A stretch of DNA of 64,000 bases, taken from the NCBI GenBank assembly GCA_024235595.1, contig JACKMC010000007.1, positions 90,589-154,588 on the forward strand, written 5' to 3'. This document shows positions 26,466 to 35,719 of the stretch, one piece after another; position 1 is the first letter of the stretch, and every line of letters starts with the position of its first letter. This DNA is from Zoogloeaceae bacterium (GTDB lineage Bacteria; Pseudomonadota; Gammaproteobacteria; Burkholderiales; Rhodocyclaceae). The translations under genes were made by a program, and so were the position numbers. The notes under the pieces are model-generated. The model saw nothing but the letters and a program-made list of their open reading frames with translations, had not been told where the DNA came from and did no database searches.

Positions 26466-27047
26466 ATGTACATGATCAAACGCTGTGTTGCGCCACTTGC
26501 CTTGTGCCTTTGCGCACTGCCATCCACCGCGGGTGCCGCCTGCTTTCCGGTGGTCGGCAGTGTGACCCTGACATCCGACCCCGCCTGCACCATAGCTGGG
26601 CACATTCCCGCCCCGGGCACACCAGGCGCCTGGGTCTATACCGGACAGTGCTTCAGCGTGAGGCTCTCGGTACTCGGCTTTCCGCTCGGCACCGGCTACG
26701 CCGGTGTTACCGCCGAACCGATCCTGGGGGCCGACAACACGCCGACCATGACCCCCGCCGTGATTCCGGTCGACGGCCAGCCGCTCCCCCGGCAGATCGT
26801 GCAGACCGCCCGCAGCGCGATCACCCTCGGCAGCGGTTCGCGACGCACCACGCTCTACAGCTCGGACGTCACGGTGATCCAGCCGGATTTCTCCAGCGGC
26901 CAACTGGAACCGGCGGCAGTCACCGAGCAGATCATCATCACCGGCACCGACGGCCAGGGCTCCTGGGCCAACGTCACCGGTCACCTGACCGTGGCCGGCA
27001 ACAGCATCGGCCAGCCAGCGCCCCTAATGGGCAAGATCTGCCGCTGA
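26466..27047 (+). CDS. Hypothetical secreted protein
   Basis: Protein of 193 residues with a Sec signal (CVAPLALCLCALPSTAGAA) after AAGAAGGA. The mature part is Gly/Thr/Pro-rich, predicted beta-rich, with four Cys (CFPVV, DPACTI, GQCFSV and the terminal KICR) that could form two disulfides. No known domain is recognised. It stands between the YbaK gene and the uracil cluster but looks unrelated to either. Confidence 0.65.
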   Translation: MYMIKRCVAPLALCLCALPSTAGAACFPVVGSVTLTSDPACTIAGHIPAPGTPGAWVYTGQCFSVRLSVLGFPLGTGYAGVTAEPILGADNTPTMTPAVIPVDGQPLPRQIVQTARSAITLGSGSRRTTLYSSDVTVIQPDFSSGQLEPAAVTEQIIITGTDGQGSWANVTGHLTVAGNSIGQPAPLMGKICR

Positions 27048-27205
27048 CAGGCGGCAAACGAATACCCGCCGCATGCCCGCAGCGGGTGTTCGGGACATCC
27101 GCATACACGGACAACATGGCACCGGATACACGCGTGATCGCTGGCCCGCGCCCCATCGCGGTGCAGCAAAGCACGCTCCTGCGGCCCGAAACGTCCTTCC
27201 GCCGA

Positions 27206-27220
27206 TGGCACGAATCTCGC
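27206..27220 (+). promoter_or_regulatory. Near-consensus sigma-54 promoter before the uracil operon
   Basis: TGGCACGAATCTCGC has a perfect -24 half and the correct GG/GC spacing; the -12 half is TCGC where TTGC is preferred. A weak NtrC-like dyad (CGCCCC-N5-GGTGCA, 27149-27165) lies about 60 bp upstream. The start of transcription would be near 27231 and the first ATG is at 27263. Nitrogen control would suit pyrimidine degradation, but the mismatch leaves this tentative. Confidence 0.4.
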
Positions 27221-27262
27221 TTATGCAACTTGACGATCCAGTCAGGTTCCGAGGATCAAGCC

Positions 27263-28504
27263 ATGTCATCCCATATCGTGCTGAACTCGCATCCACGCGC
27301 CCGCGCGAGCGGCCTGCCGGCCATCGCCTGGGGGGCGCCAAGTGCGCGCGAGCGCGGGCCACTGATCGGCAGCCTGTCGGCGCCGGAGCAACGCAACGTC
27401 ATCGGCACCCACTCAGGCGCCTACTCGGTATACCGCGCGCTGGCAGTCGCTGCGGGGAATCTGCAACGCGACCACCGCCCCGATTTCTCGAACACCGCGC
27501 CTGCGGTGAACATCGGCCCGCACCCGCAATGGGCCGATCCCGAGCGTATTGTTTCGCTCGACCCGTGGGGCCACCGGGTCGCCGAAGACCATGCCCACCT
27601 GATCGCGGCCGGCATCGATATCCGCCCCACGATCGCGGTCACCAAGGCACATATCAACATGCCGGAGCTCAAGGATGCGATCGCCGCAGGCCGACTCACG
27701 CCGGACGGTGTAAATCTTTTCGACAACGGCGACGTGAAGGTCACCAAGGCGGCGGTCGACCCGGTGTGGTACCTGCCAGGCATCGCGCAGCGCTTCGGCA
27801 TCCAGGAGAGCGGCCTGCGCCGGGCGCTCTTCGAGCAGACCGCCGGCATGTTCCCCGATCTGGTCACCCGGCCGGACCTCAAGGTCTTCCTGCCGCCGAT
27901 CGGCGGCATGACACTCTACTTCTTCGGCGATCTCGAGAAGCTCGGCGAGGCCGAAACGAAGGTCGCCTGCCGGGTGCACGACGAATGCAACGGCTCGGAC
28001 GTATTCGGCTCCGACATCTGTACCTGCCGCCCCTACCTCGCCCACGGCATCGAGATCTGCATCGAGATGGCGCAGCAGGGCGGGGTCGGGCTGGTGGTCT
28101 ACAACCGCAAGGAAGGCAGGGCGCTTGGCGAGGTCACCAAGTTCCTGGTCTACAACGCCCGCAAGCGCCAGGTCGGTGGTGATCGCGCCGAGACCTATTT
28201 TGCGCGCACCGAATGCGTCGCCGGGGTGCAGGACATGCGCTTCCAGGAACTCATGCCGGACGTATTCCATTGGCTTGGCATACGCCGCATCGATCGCTGG
28301 GCGTCGATGAGCGACATGAAGCACAACGCACTGACCGCGGCCGGCATCGACGTGATCGAGCGCGTGCCGATCCCCGATGAGCTGATCCCGGCCGATGCCC
28401 GCGTCGAGATCGATGCCAAGATGGCTGCCGGCTACTACACGCCAACCGTCGCACCGGCCGGCGAGGAACTCACCCTGCCCAAGGGTCGAGGACTGGACGA
28501 ATGA
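27263..28504 (+). CDS. GTP cyclohydrolase II homologue of the uracil catabolic pathway (URC1-like)
   Basis: Protein of 413 residues. The C-terminal half has the GTP cyclohydrolase II fold with all three zinc cysteines at RibA spacing (Cys242 in RVHDEC, Cys253 and Cys255 in DICTC). The roughly 190-residue N-terminal extension (including HSGAYSVYRALAVAAG) distinguishes it from riboflavin-pathway RibA and matches the URC1 type, which acts on UMP or a derivative in uracil catabolism. The start at 27263 follows GAGGAT. It overlaps the URC4 gene (ATGA) and shares an operon with upp, so a role in riboflavin synthesis is unlikely. Confidence 0.88.
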   Translation: MSSHIVLNSHPRARASGLPAIAWGAPSARERGPLIGSLSAPEQRNVIGTHSGAYSVYRALAVAAGNLQRDHRPDFSNTAPAVNIGPHPQWADPERIVSLDPWGHRVAEDHAHLIAAGIDIRPTIAVTKAHINMPELKDAIAAGRLTPDGVNLFDNGDVKVTKAAVDPVWYLPGIAQRFGIQESGLRRALFEQTAGMFPDLVTRPDLKVFLPPIGGMTLYFFGDLEKLGEAETKVACRVHDECNGSDVFGSDICTCRPYLAHGIEICIEMAQQGGVGLVVYNRKEGRALGEVTKFLVYNARKRQVGGDRAETYFARTECVAGVQDMRFQELMPDVFHWLGIRRIDRWASMSDMKHNALTAAGIDVIERVPIPDELIPADARVEIDAKMAAGYYTPTVAPAGEELTLPKGRGLDE

Positions 28505-29754
28505 TGATGGCCCCTGCAGTTGAAGCGGGCTGGCACACACCCGTGCCCGACGATCACCCGGCGGCCGCGCTGCTGTGCGCCGAAGCGGTGCGCAAGCGCT
28601 GCGCGACGGTGAGCTCCGCGGTGGTGGGCGGACGCTCGCCCTTCTTCGAGTGGCATGCCGAGGCACTGCCCGAAACCGCACTCTACGTGGCCGATACCAT
28701 CCGTCTCGACTATCCGGACCTCGATGTCCCCTACCACAGCCGCTGGCGGCACTTCGAGGTCGGCGGGGTGGATCGCTGGCAGGCCCTTGCCGGCGAGTTG
28801 CTGAACGGCGACCGGCTCGAGGCCGCGCGAGTCGCGGTCGACCTGGTGATCCCCAGCGTACTGCTCGACGCCGGCGCCGGTCCCGCGTGGCGCTTCCGCG
28901 ACAAGGCCAGCGGACAGCTGCTGGCCCGCTCCGAAGGTCTCGGCGTGGCAAGCCTCGCGCTCTTCGCCGGTGGCGCCTTCTCGTCCGATCCGGCCCGCCC
29001 GCTGCGCAGCGACGCCGCGGCACTCGCTCGGTTCGACGAGTCACGCCTGGCAGCCGATTTCCAGGTCCGCGCGGACAATCCGCTGGTCGGACTCGGCGGC
29101 CGGGCCGGCCTGCTGCGTCGCCTGGGCGAGGTGGTCGGCGCGACGCCCGCGGTGTTCGGGGAGCCGGCACGACTTGGCAACCTCGTCGACTACTTTCTCA
29201 TCCACGCCGGCGAAGGTCGCATCCGCGCCGGCGCGGTGCTGGCCACCCTGCTCAGGGCACTCGGACCGGTATGGCCGGGGCGTATCAGGCTGCAGGGCAT
29301 CGCGCTGGGCGATTGCTGGCAACACCCGGCCCTCGACGACGAGTTGCTGCCCTTTCACAAGCTCACCCAGTGGCTCACCTATTCGCTGCTCGAACCGCTC
29401 GAGCTCGCCGGCCTCGAAGTCACCGGGCTGGACGCGCTGACCGGCCTGCCCGAGTACCGCAATGGCGGCCTGCTGCTGGACTTCGGGATCATCCGCCCAC
29501 GCAATCCCGAGTTCTGGCGCACCCGCTGGCGTGTCGACGCCACTGCCATCGTCGAGTGGCGGGCCCTCACCGTGAGCACCCTCGATGAACTCGCCGAGCG
29601 AGTGCGGGCCGAGCTGGGCGTCGACACCGCGGCCTTCCCGCTGGCGCGGGTGCTGCAGGGCGGCACCTGGTCGGCGGGCCGGCGCATCGCGGCGCAGCGC
29701 CGCGAAGGCGGCCCGCCACCGATCGACATCGTCAGCGACGGCACCGTGTTCTGA
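28501..29754 (+). CDS. URC4/urg3 family protein (DUF1688)
   Basis: Protein of 417 residues, close to the length of the family, which is known genetically to be needed for uracil catabolism in yeast but has no assigned reaction. Recognisable stretches: [12 protein letters not shown] near the N-terminus, [19 protein letters not shown], and the C-terminal [11 protein letters not shown] and EWRALTV. No signal peptide or membrane segment. Translationally coupled to the URC1-like gene. Confidence 0.88.
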   Translation: MMMAPAVEAGWHTPVPDDHPAAALLCAEAVRKRCATVSSAVVGGRSPFFEWHAEALPETALYVADTIRLDYPDLDVPYHSRWRHFEVGGVDRWQALAGELLNGDRLEAARVAVDLVIPSVLLDAGAGPAWRFRDKASGQLLARSEGLGVASLALFAGGAFSSDPARPLRSDAAALARFDESRLAADFQVRADNPLVGLGGRAGLLRRLGEVVGATPAVFGEPARLGNLVDYFLIHAGEGRIRAGAVLATLLRALGPVWPGRIRLQGIALGDCWQHPALDDELLPFHKLTQWLTYSLLEPLELAGLEVTGLDALTGLPEYRNGGLLLDFGIIRPRNPEFWRTRWRVDATAIVEWRALTVSTLDELAERVRAELGVDTAAFPLARVLQGGTWSAGRRIAAQRREGGPPPIDIVSDGTVF

Positions 29755-29786
29755 ACGCCCGCCCGCAATTCCAGGGAGAAATCGGC

Positions 29787-30419
29787 ATGCACCCGAACGT
29801 CCACGTGATCGACCACCCGCTGCTGCAGCACAAGCTCACCATCGTGCGCAGATCCGACACCACCACCGACAACTTCCGCCGCCTGGTTCGCGAGATCGCA
29901 TCGATGATGGCTTACGAAGCGACCCGCGACCTGCCGACCGAACCAGTCTCGATCAACACTCCGGTGGCGAGCTGCGAAGCGCCGATGATCAGCGGCAAGA
30001 AGCTGTGCCTGGTATCCATCCTGCGCGCCGGCAACGGCATGCTCGACGGCATGATAGACCTCCTGCCCGGCGCCCGCGTCGGCCACGTCGGCCTGTATCG
30101 CGACCCCCACACACTCGAGGCGATCGAGTACTACTACAAGGTGCCCGACGATATCGAGGATCGCCTGGTGATCGTGGTGGACCCGATGCTCGCCACCGGG
30201 AACTCGGCCAGCGCCGCCCTCTCGCGATTGAAGGAGGACGGCGTCACCAGCCTCAAGTTCGTGTGCCTGCTGGCGGCCCCCGAGGGACTCGCGGCGCTGG
30301 TCCGGCAACACCCGGACGTGCCGGTCACCACCGGCGCGATCGACAGCCACCTCAACGACCACGGCTACATCGTGCCCGGGCTGGGCGACGCCGGCGACCG
30401 GATCTTCGGCACCCAATGA
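29787..30419 (+). CDS. upp: Uracil phosphoribosyltransferase
   Basis: Converts uracil and PRPP to UMP; 210 residues, full length. The PRPP motif [17 protein letters not shown], the N-terminal [12 protein letters not shown], the flexible loop [10 protein letters not shown] and C-terminal uracil-binding [17 protein letters not shown] are all present. In this operon it probably supplies UMP to the catabolic enzymes (the role of URC6/FUR1 in yeast), rather than acting only in salvage. Its stop overlaps the tetR-type gene by four bases. Confidence 0.95.
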   Translation: MHPNVHVIDHPLLQHKLTIVRRSDTTTDNFRRLVREIASMMAYEATRDLPTEPVSINTPVASCEAPMISGKKLCLVSILRAGNGMLDGMIDLLPGARVGHVGLYRDPHTLEAIEYYYKVPDDIEDRLVIVVDPMLATGNSASAALSRLKEDGVTSLKFVCLLAAPEGLAALVRQHPDVPVTTGAIDSHLNDHGYIVPGLGDAGDRIFGTQ

Positions 30420-31114
30420 CGCCGCGTTCCGGGCCCGCCCCGCAGCTGGCCGCGCGCCCCAAGGGCCGGGTGCGCCGCCAACAGGAAAGCGCGATCCTCA
30501 AAGCCGCCGAGCGGGTCTTCGCGCGTACCGGCTTCGAAGGCGGGACGATGACCGAGATCGCCTCGCTGGCGGGTTTGCCGAAAGCCAACCTGCACTACTA
30601 CTTCCGCTGCAAGGACGAACTCTATCGTGCTGTTCTCGACAACATCCTGTCGCTGTGGCTCGCCGAAACCGAGGTCATCACGATCGATGCCGATCCGGCC
30701 AGCGCCCTCAGCGCCTACGTGGCCGCCAAGATGCGCCTCTCCGCCACGCGGCCCGATGCCTCGCGGGTGTTCGCCAACGAAGTCATCCACGGCGCCACCC
30801 GCATCGGCGGTTTTCTGCGCGATGAACTCAGCAGCGTGGTCGCACAGCGCGCGTTGGTGATCGACCAATGGGCCTCCGAAGGACGGATCGCGCCGATCGA
30901 CGCCACCCACCTGTTCTTCACCATCTGGGCGGCGACCCAGACCTACGCGGACTTCGAAAGCCAGGTCTGCGCGGTGCTCGGCAAGACGCGTCTCGGCAAG
31001 GCCGACCTCGTTCGGGCCTCGGCCCATGTCACCACCGTGGTGCTGCGCAGTTGTGGGCTCCCCTGCGCAGGCGCCGGCCCTGCCACACCTCCCCTGCCAT
31101 CCATCTCTCACTGA
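30416..31114 (+). CDS. RutR-type TetR family regulator
   Basis: Protein of 232 residues with an N-terminal TetR helix-turn-helix ([19 protein letters not shown] then [13 protein letters not shown]) and a C-terminal ligand domain resembling RutR ([32 protein letters not shown]). RutR responds to uracil and thymine in E. coli, so this protein is a likely uracil-responsive regulator of the operon, an inference from domain type and position. A Pro-rich tail follows the ligand domain. Confidence 0.87.
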   Translation: MTPRSGPAPQLAARPKGRVRRQQESAILKAAERVFARTGFEGGTMTEIASLAGLPKANLHYYFRCKDELYRAVLDNILSLWLAETEVITIDADPASALSAYVAAKMRLSATRPDASRVFANEVIHGATRIGGFLRDELSSVVAQRALVIDQWASEGRIAPIDATHLFFTIWAATQTYADFESQVCAVLGKTRLGKADLVRASAHVTTVVLRSCGLPCAGAGPATPPLPSISH

Positions 31115-31126
31115 AAGAGGCCTTCA

Positions 31127-32122
31127 ATGACCCGCTCCATTCGCCGTCGCCTGCTCGCCACCGGCCTCGCCCTCGCCGCGAGCAGCCTTCTTCCGTTCCC
31201 TGCCGCCGCGGCCTCGAAGATCAAGGTCGCGGCGATCTACACCGTACCGGTCGAACAGCAGTGGGTGTCGCGCATCCACAAGGCGCTCGAAGCGGCCAAG
31301 GCACGCAACGAGATCGATTACGTGTTCTCCGAAAACGTCGCCAACGCCGACTACGAGCGGGTGATGCGCCAGTATGCGGAATCGGGCAACACGCTCATCG
31401 TCGGCGAGGCCTTCGCGGTCGAAGCAGCCGCCAGAAAGGTCGCCCGCGACTACCCCGGGACGGCCTTCCTGCTGGGTTCCTCGGGCAAGGCGCAGGCGCC
31501 CAACTTCTCGGTCTTCGACAACTACATCCAGGAGCCGGCCTACCTCACCGGCATGATCGCGGGCGGCATCAGCAAGTCCGGCAAGATCGGCATGGTCGGC
31601 GGCTATCCGATACCCGAAGTAAACCGCCTGATGCATGCCTTCATGGCCGGCGCTCTCGAGGTCAATCCCAAGGTGAGCTTCACGGTCAGCTTCATCGGCT
31701 CGTGGTTCGATCCTCCCAAGGCCAAGGAAGCCGCCTTCGCGATGATCGACAAGGGCGTCGACGTGCTCTACGCGGAGCGCTTCGGTGTCTCCGATGCGGC
31801 CAGGGAGCGCGGCGTGCTGGCGATCGGCAACGTCATCGACACCCAGCCGCAATACCCTGACACCGTGGTCGCCTCGGCTCTGTGGCACATGGAGCCGACG
31901 GTGAGCGCGGCGATCGCCGCCGTGCGCGCGGGCAAGTTCGTGGCCGAGGACTACGGCAAGTACTCGACACAGCGATTCGGAGGTGCTTCGCTGGCACCGC
32001 TGGGCACCTTCGAGAAGAAGATCCCCGCCGCGCTGATGGCAAAGGTCAAGGCCAGGGAGAAGGCCATTCTCGAAGGCAGCTTCATCGTCAAGGTGGTCGA
32101 AACCGAGCCAAAGTCGAATTGA
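31127..32122 (+). CDS. BMP family ABC transporter substrate-binding protein
   Basis: Periplasmic binding protein of 331 residues with an Arg-rich signal (RRRLLATGLALAASSLLPF) and a BMP/Med-type fold (KIKVAAIYTVPVEQQW, LIVGEAFAVE, AYLTGMIAGGISKSGKIGMVGG). This family binds nucleosides and related bases. It starts the importer part of the operon, so a pyrimidine nucleoside or base is the expected ligand. No lipobox is seen, unlike the lipoproteins of Gram-positive bacteria. Confidence 0.9.
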   Translation: MTRSIRRRLLATGLALAASSLLPFPAAAASKIKVAAIYTVPVEQQWVSRIHKALEAAKARNEIDYVFSENVANADYERVMRQYAESGNTLIVGEAFAVEAAARKVARDYPGTAFLLGSSGKAQAPNFSVFDNYIQEPAYLTGMIAGGISKSGKIGMVGGYPIPEVNRLMHAFMAGALEVNPKVSFTVSFIGSWFDPPKAKEAAFAMIDKGVDVLYAERFGVSDAARERGVLAIGNVIDTQPQYPDTVVASALWHMEPTVSAAIAAVRAGKFVAEDYGKYSTQRFGGASLAPLGTFEKKIPAALMAKVKAREKAILEGSFIVKVVETEPKSN

Positions 32123-32124
32123 CG

Positions 32125-33678
32125 GTGAGCGCCGGCCAGGCCCTGCCCGCGTTGCGGCTCACGGGCATCTCCAAGCGCTTCGGCAGCCTCGTCGCCAACG
32201 CCGATATCGACCTCGAGCTGGCGCCGGGCGAGGTGCTCGCGCTGCTGGGCGAGAACGGGGCCGGCAAGAGTACCCTGGTGAGCATCCTGTTCGGCCACTA
32301 CCTTGCTGACAGCGGCCGCATCGAAGTTTTCGGCCAGCCGCTGCCGCCCGGTGATCCGGCGGCCGCGCTGGCGGCCGGCATCGGCATGGTGCACCAGCAC
32401 TTCACGCTGGCCGACAACCTCAGCGTGCTCGACAACGTGATGCTCGGCTCCGAGCCTTTGTGGCAAGCCTTTTCGCGACGCCGCGCGGGGCGCGCGAAAC
32501 TGCTCGACACCGCCACCCGCTTCGGTCTCGCCATCGACCCGGAGGCCAGCGTCGGCCGCCTCTCGGTGGGCGAGCGCCAGCGGGTCGAGATCCTCAAGGC
32601 CCTGTGGCGCGGCGCCCGCATCCTGATCCTCGACGAACCGACCGCAGTGCTCACCCCGCAGGAGAGCGAACAGCTCTTCGAGACCCTCTCGGTACTGGTG
32701 CGCGAGGGGCTCTCACTGGTCTTCATCAGCCACAAGCTCGCTGAGGTCCTGCGCGTCTGCGACCGGGTGGCGGTGCTGCGCGCCGGTCGGCTTGTGGCGG
32801 AACGCCCCGCGCGGGGCACCAGCCGTGCCGAACTTGCCGAACTGATGGTCGGCCGCAGCGTGCAGGCCCCCACGCGGCTGCGCCGCGCGCCCGGCGAGGT
32901 CGTCCTCGATATCGACCAGGTCAGCACCCCGGCCGGGCGACACGGACGGCTCGACAACACCAGCCTGCAGGTTCGGGCCGGCGAGATCGTGGCGATCGCC
33001 GGCGTGGCCGGCAACGGCCAGCAAGCGCTCGCCGGGCTGGCCTGCGGCCTCGCCACGGCGCGGCGTGGCCGCGTCACCGTCACCGGCGAAGCGCTGCCGG
33101 CCAGACCGCGCGCGTGGATCTCGCGCAAGGTGGCGCGAATACCCGAGGACCGCCACGCGGTGGGGGTGATCGGCGACCTCACGGTGTGGGAGAACGCCGT
33201 TTCCGAACGCCTGCACACGCCCTCATTCTCGCGCTTCGGCTGGATCCGCCGTGCCGCCGCGCGCGCCTTCGCCATATCGCTGGTGGAAGGCTTCGACATC
33301 CGCCTGTCGGGCATCGAGGTGCCGGCGCGCACGCTCTCGGGCGGCAACATGCAAAAACTCGTTCTCGCCCGCGCGCTGGCGGTTGGTGGCAGCGAAGCGC
33401 CCGTGTTGATCGTCGCCAACCAGCCGACCTGGGGGCTGGACATCGGCGCCGTCGCCGAGATCCATCGCAAGCTGCTGGAGGCCGCCGCCGCAGGCGCCGC
33501 GGTGCTCGTGATCTCCGAGGATCTGGACGAGATCATGACCATCGCCGATCGTGTCGCGGCGATCTTCAAGGGTCGCCTGAGTGCCGCGCTTCCGGTCGAG
33601 GAATGGACTCCCGGAAAGTTGGGCCTGGCGATGGCCGGCACATCGCCGGACGCCGCGGAGCACATCGATGCGGCTTGA
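32125..33678 (+). CDS. ABC transporter ATP-binding protein, tandem ATPase (BMP/nucleoside type)
   Basis: Protein of 517 residues carrying two ATPase domains. Domain 1: Walker A GENGAGKST (near 45), signature LSVGERQR, Walker B ILILDEPT. Domain 2: degenerate Walker A GVAGNGQQA, signature LSGGNMQK, and LIVANQPTWGLD. The asymmetric second site is usual for this class. The start is taken as a GTG at 32125; a TTG at 32119 overlapping the BMP stop is an alternative, and neither has a good ribosome-binding site, which suggests coupling. Confidence 0.9.
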   Translation: MSAGQALPALRLTGISKRFGSLVANADIDLELAPGEVLALLGENGAGKSTLVSILFGHYLADSGRIEVFGQPLPPGDPAAALAAGIGMVHQHFTLADNLSVLDNVMLGSEPLWQAFSRRRAGRAKLLDTATRFGLAIDPEASVGRLSVGERQRVEILKALWRGARILILDEPTAVLTPQESEQLFETLSVLVREGLSLVFISHKLAEVLRVCDRVAVLRAGRLVAERPARGTSRAELAELMVGRSVQAPTRLRRAPGEVVLDIDQVSTPAGRHGRLDNTSLQVRAGEIVAIAGVAGNGQQALAGLACGLATARRGRVTVTGEALPARPRAWISRKVARIPEDRHAVGVIGDLTVWENAVSERLHTPSFSRFGWIRRAAARAFAISLVEGFDIRLSGIEVPARTLSGGNMQKLVLARALAVGGSEAPVLIVANQPTWGLDIGAVAEIHRKLLEAAAAGAAVLVISEDLDEIMTIADRVAAIFKGRLSAALPVEEWTPGKLGLAMAGTSPDAAEHIDAA

Positions 33679-34732
33679 GGCACGAAGCGCAAGCTCGCGC
33701 ATGGCGCAGTTGCTGGCACCCTTCGCCGCAGTCCTGATCACGCTGCTGGTGTGCGCACTGCTGGTTGCCTGGGCCGGCGCGCCGGTCGGCCGCACCTATG
33801 CGCTGCTCTTCGAAGGCGCCTTCGGTTCGCGCTTCGCACTCTCGGAGACGCTCACCCGGGCCACCCCGCTGGTCCTCACCGGGCTCGCCGCGGCGGTCGC
33901 GTTCCGGGCCGGCTTCTACAATATCGGCGCCGAGGGGCAGCTCTATGTCGGCGCGCTTGCAGCGGTCGCGGTCGGCGCACAGGGCGGCAGCCTCGAGGCG
34001 CTGCCACCGACGCTGCGCTTCGTGCTGATGATGCTGGCGGGCGCCGCCGCGGGGGCTCTGATGCTGGCCGGCCCGGCCCTGCTCAAGATACGCTTCGGGG
34101 TCGACGAAGTGGTAACCACGCTGCTGCTCAACTTCATCGCCCTGTTGTTCGTCTCGATGATGCTCGACGGACCGATGAAGGATCCGCTGGCGATGGGCTG
34201 GCCACAGTCCGCCGCGCTCGATCCGCAACTCGAGCTGTCGCGGCTGATGGCGCGCTCCAGGGTGCATAGCGGCCTCCTCCTTGCCTGCGTGCTGGCGCTC
34301 GCGATATGGATCGTGGAGCGCTTCACCACCTTCGGCTTCGCCCTGCGTGCCGTCGGTGCGAATGCCCGTGCGGCGGCCTTCGCGGGCCTTCCGGTGGCCC
34401 GCACGCTGATCCTCGGCGCGCTGCTATCCGGGGCGCTGGCAGGGCTCGCGGGCGTTGGCGAAGTTGCCGGGCGCACCAGCTACCTGACCCTCGACATGTC
34501 GCCGGGCTATGGCTATTCGGGCATCGTCATCGCCATGCTGGCGGGGCTCAATCCGCTCGGCGTGATCCTGGCCGCAATCTTTGTCGCCAGCGTGCTGGTC
34601 GGCGCCGACAGCATGAGCCGCGCTGTCGGGGTACCCAACTATCTGGCCGATGTGATCGTCGCCACCTCGCTGCTGGCCATCCTCGTGGCGGGCCTGTTCA
34701 CCCGATACCGCATTCGCTGGAGCAGCCGATGA
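33668..34732 (+). CDS. ABC transporter permease 1 (BMP/nucleoside type)
   Basis: Membrane protein of 354 residues, about eight to ten helices, overlapping the ATPase gene by 11 bases. FRAGFYNIGAEGQLYVGA is the hallmark of the branched-chain-type permeases that partner BMP proteins, and RAVGANARAAAFAGLP is the cytoplasmic coupling helix that docks on the ATPase. It forms a heterodimer with permease 2 by inference from their adjacency. Confidence 0.9.
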   Translation: MRLEARSASSRMAQLLAPFAAVLITLLVCALLVAWAGAPVGRTYALLFEGAFGSRFALSETLTRATPLVLTGLAAAVAFRAGFYNIGAEGQLYVGALAAVAVGAQGGSLEALPPTLRFVLMMLAGAAAGALMLAGPALLKIRFGVDEVVTTLLLNFIALLFVSMMLDGPMKDPLAMGWPQSAALDPQLELSRLMARSRVHSGLLLACVLALAIWIVERFTTFGFALRAVGANARAAAFAGLPVARTLILGALLSGALAGLAGVGEVAGRTSYLTLDMSPGYGYSGIVIAMLAGLNPLGVILAAIFVASVLVGADSMSRAVGVPNYLADVIVATSLLAILVAGLFTRYRIRWSSR

Positions 34733-35676
34733 GCGAGCTCTACGACATCGTCGCCTCGAGCGCCTTCTGGATTGCGGTGCTGCGCATCGCCACGCCACTG
34801 ATATTCGGTACCCTCGGGGTGCTGCTGTGCGAGCGAGCCGGCGTACTCAACCTGGGCATCGAGGGCATCATGGTGGCAGGCGCATTCACCGGCTGGCTGG
34901 CCGTCTTCCAGGGTGCAGACCTGTGGACCGGGGTGCTGGTAGCGGCGATGGTCGGCGCGCTGCTGGGGCTGGTGCATGCCAGCCTCACGGTGTGGCTCGG
35001 TGTGTCGCAACATGTCTCGGGGCTGGGGCTCACGCTGCTGGCCGCCAGTCTCGCCGCCTACGCCTACCGGGTGAGCTTCCCCACGGTGAGCAGCCCGCCC
35101 ACGATCGAAGCCTTCGCGCCACTCGAGGCCTTGTCGGCGGTCCCGCTGATCGGGCCGGCGCTCGGCGCGCAGACCGCGATGACGATCCTGGCCCTGATGC
35201 TGGTGCCGATCGTCGGCTGGACATTGCAGCGCACCCCGGCCGGACTGGCGGTGCGCATGGCCGGCGAGAACCCCGCCGCAGTCGAGGCACAGGGCCTCAG
35301 CGTGCTGGCGGTGCGCACCAGCGCAGTCATGGCGGGCTCCGCGCTGATGGGCGTGGCCGGCGCCTTCCTCACCCTGTCGGCCTTCAACGCGTTCTTCTTC
35401 AACATGGTGAACGGCCGTGGCTGGATCTGCGTCGCGCTGGTCGTATTCGCCTCGTGGCGCCCGGGCAAGGCCTTGCTCGGGGCGCTGTTGTTCGCCGCAT
35501 TCGATGCACTGCAGCTTCGCTTGCAGCAATCTTCAGGCCTTCTGCCGGTCACCCTGCCCTACCAGCTCTACCTCATGCTTCCCTACCTGTTGTCGATCGT
35601 CGCGCTGGTGGTCATGGCGCGGCGGGCAGCCTATCCTCAGGCGCTGATGAAGCCCTACCGCAAGGGCGAACGCTAG
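34729..35676 (+). CDS. ABC transporter permease 2 (BMP/nucleoside type)
   Basis: Membrane protein of 315 residues coupled to permease 1 by an ATGA overlap. Family hallmarks are ERAGVLNLGIEGIMVAGAF and the coupling helix VRMAGENPAAVEAQGLS. About eight helices are predicted. With the BMP protein, the ATPase and permease 1 it completes the importer. Confidence 0.9.
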   Translation: MSELYDIVASSAFWIAVLRIATPLIFGTLGVLLCERAGVLNLGIEGIMVAGAFTGWLAVFQGADLWTGVLVAAMVGALLGLVHASLTVWLGVSQHVSGLGLTLLAASLAAYAYRVSFPTVSSPPTIEAFAPLEALSAVPLIGPALGAQTAMTILALMLVPIVGWTLQRTPAGLAVRMAGENPAAVEAQGLSVLAVRTSAVMAGSALMGVAGAFLTLSAFNAFFFNMVNGRGWICVALVVFASWRPGKALLGALLFAAFDALQLRLQQSSGLLPVTLPYQLYLMLPYLLSIVALVVMARRAAYPQALMKPYRKGER

Positions 35677-35719
35677 CGCCATCGACCACTCCTCCCCACA
35701 CCCGCCTCCGGACACCGCC

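Noticed and set aside
27263..28504. Riboflavin-pathway GTP cyclohydrolase II (RibA)
   Set aside because: The zinc site matches RibA, but the long N-terminal extension and the operon with upp and URC4 point to uracil catabolism.
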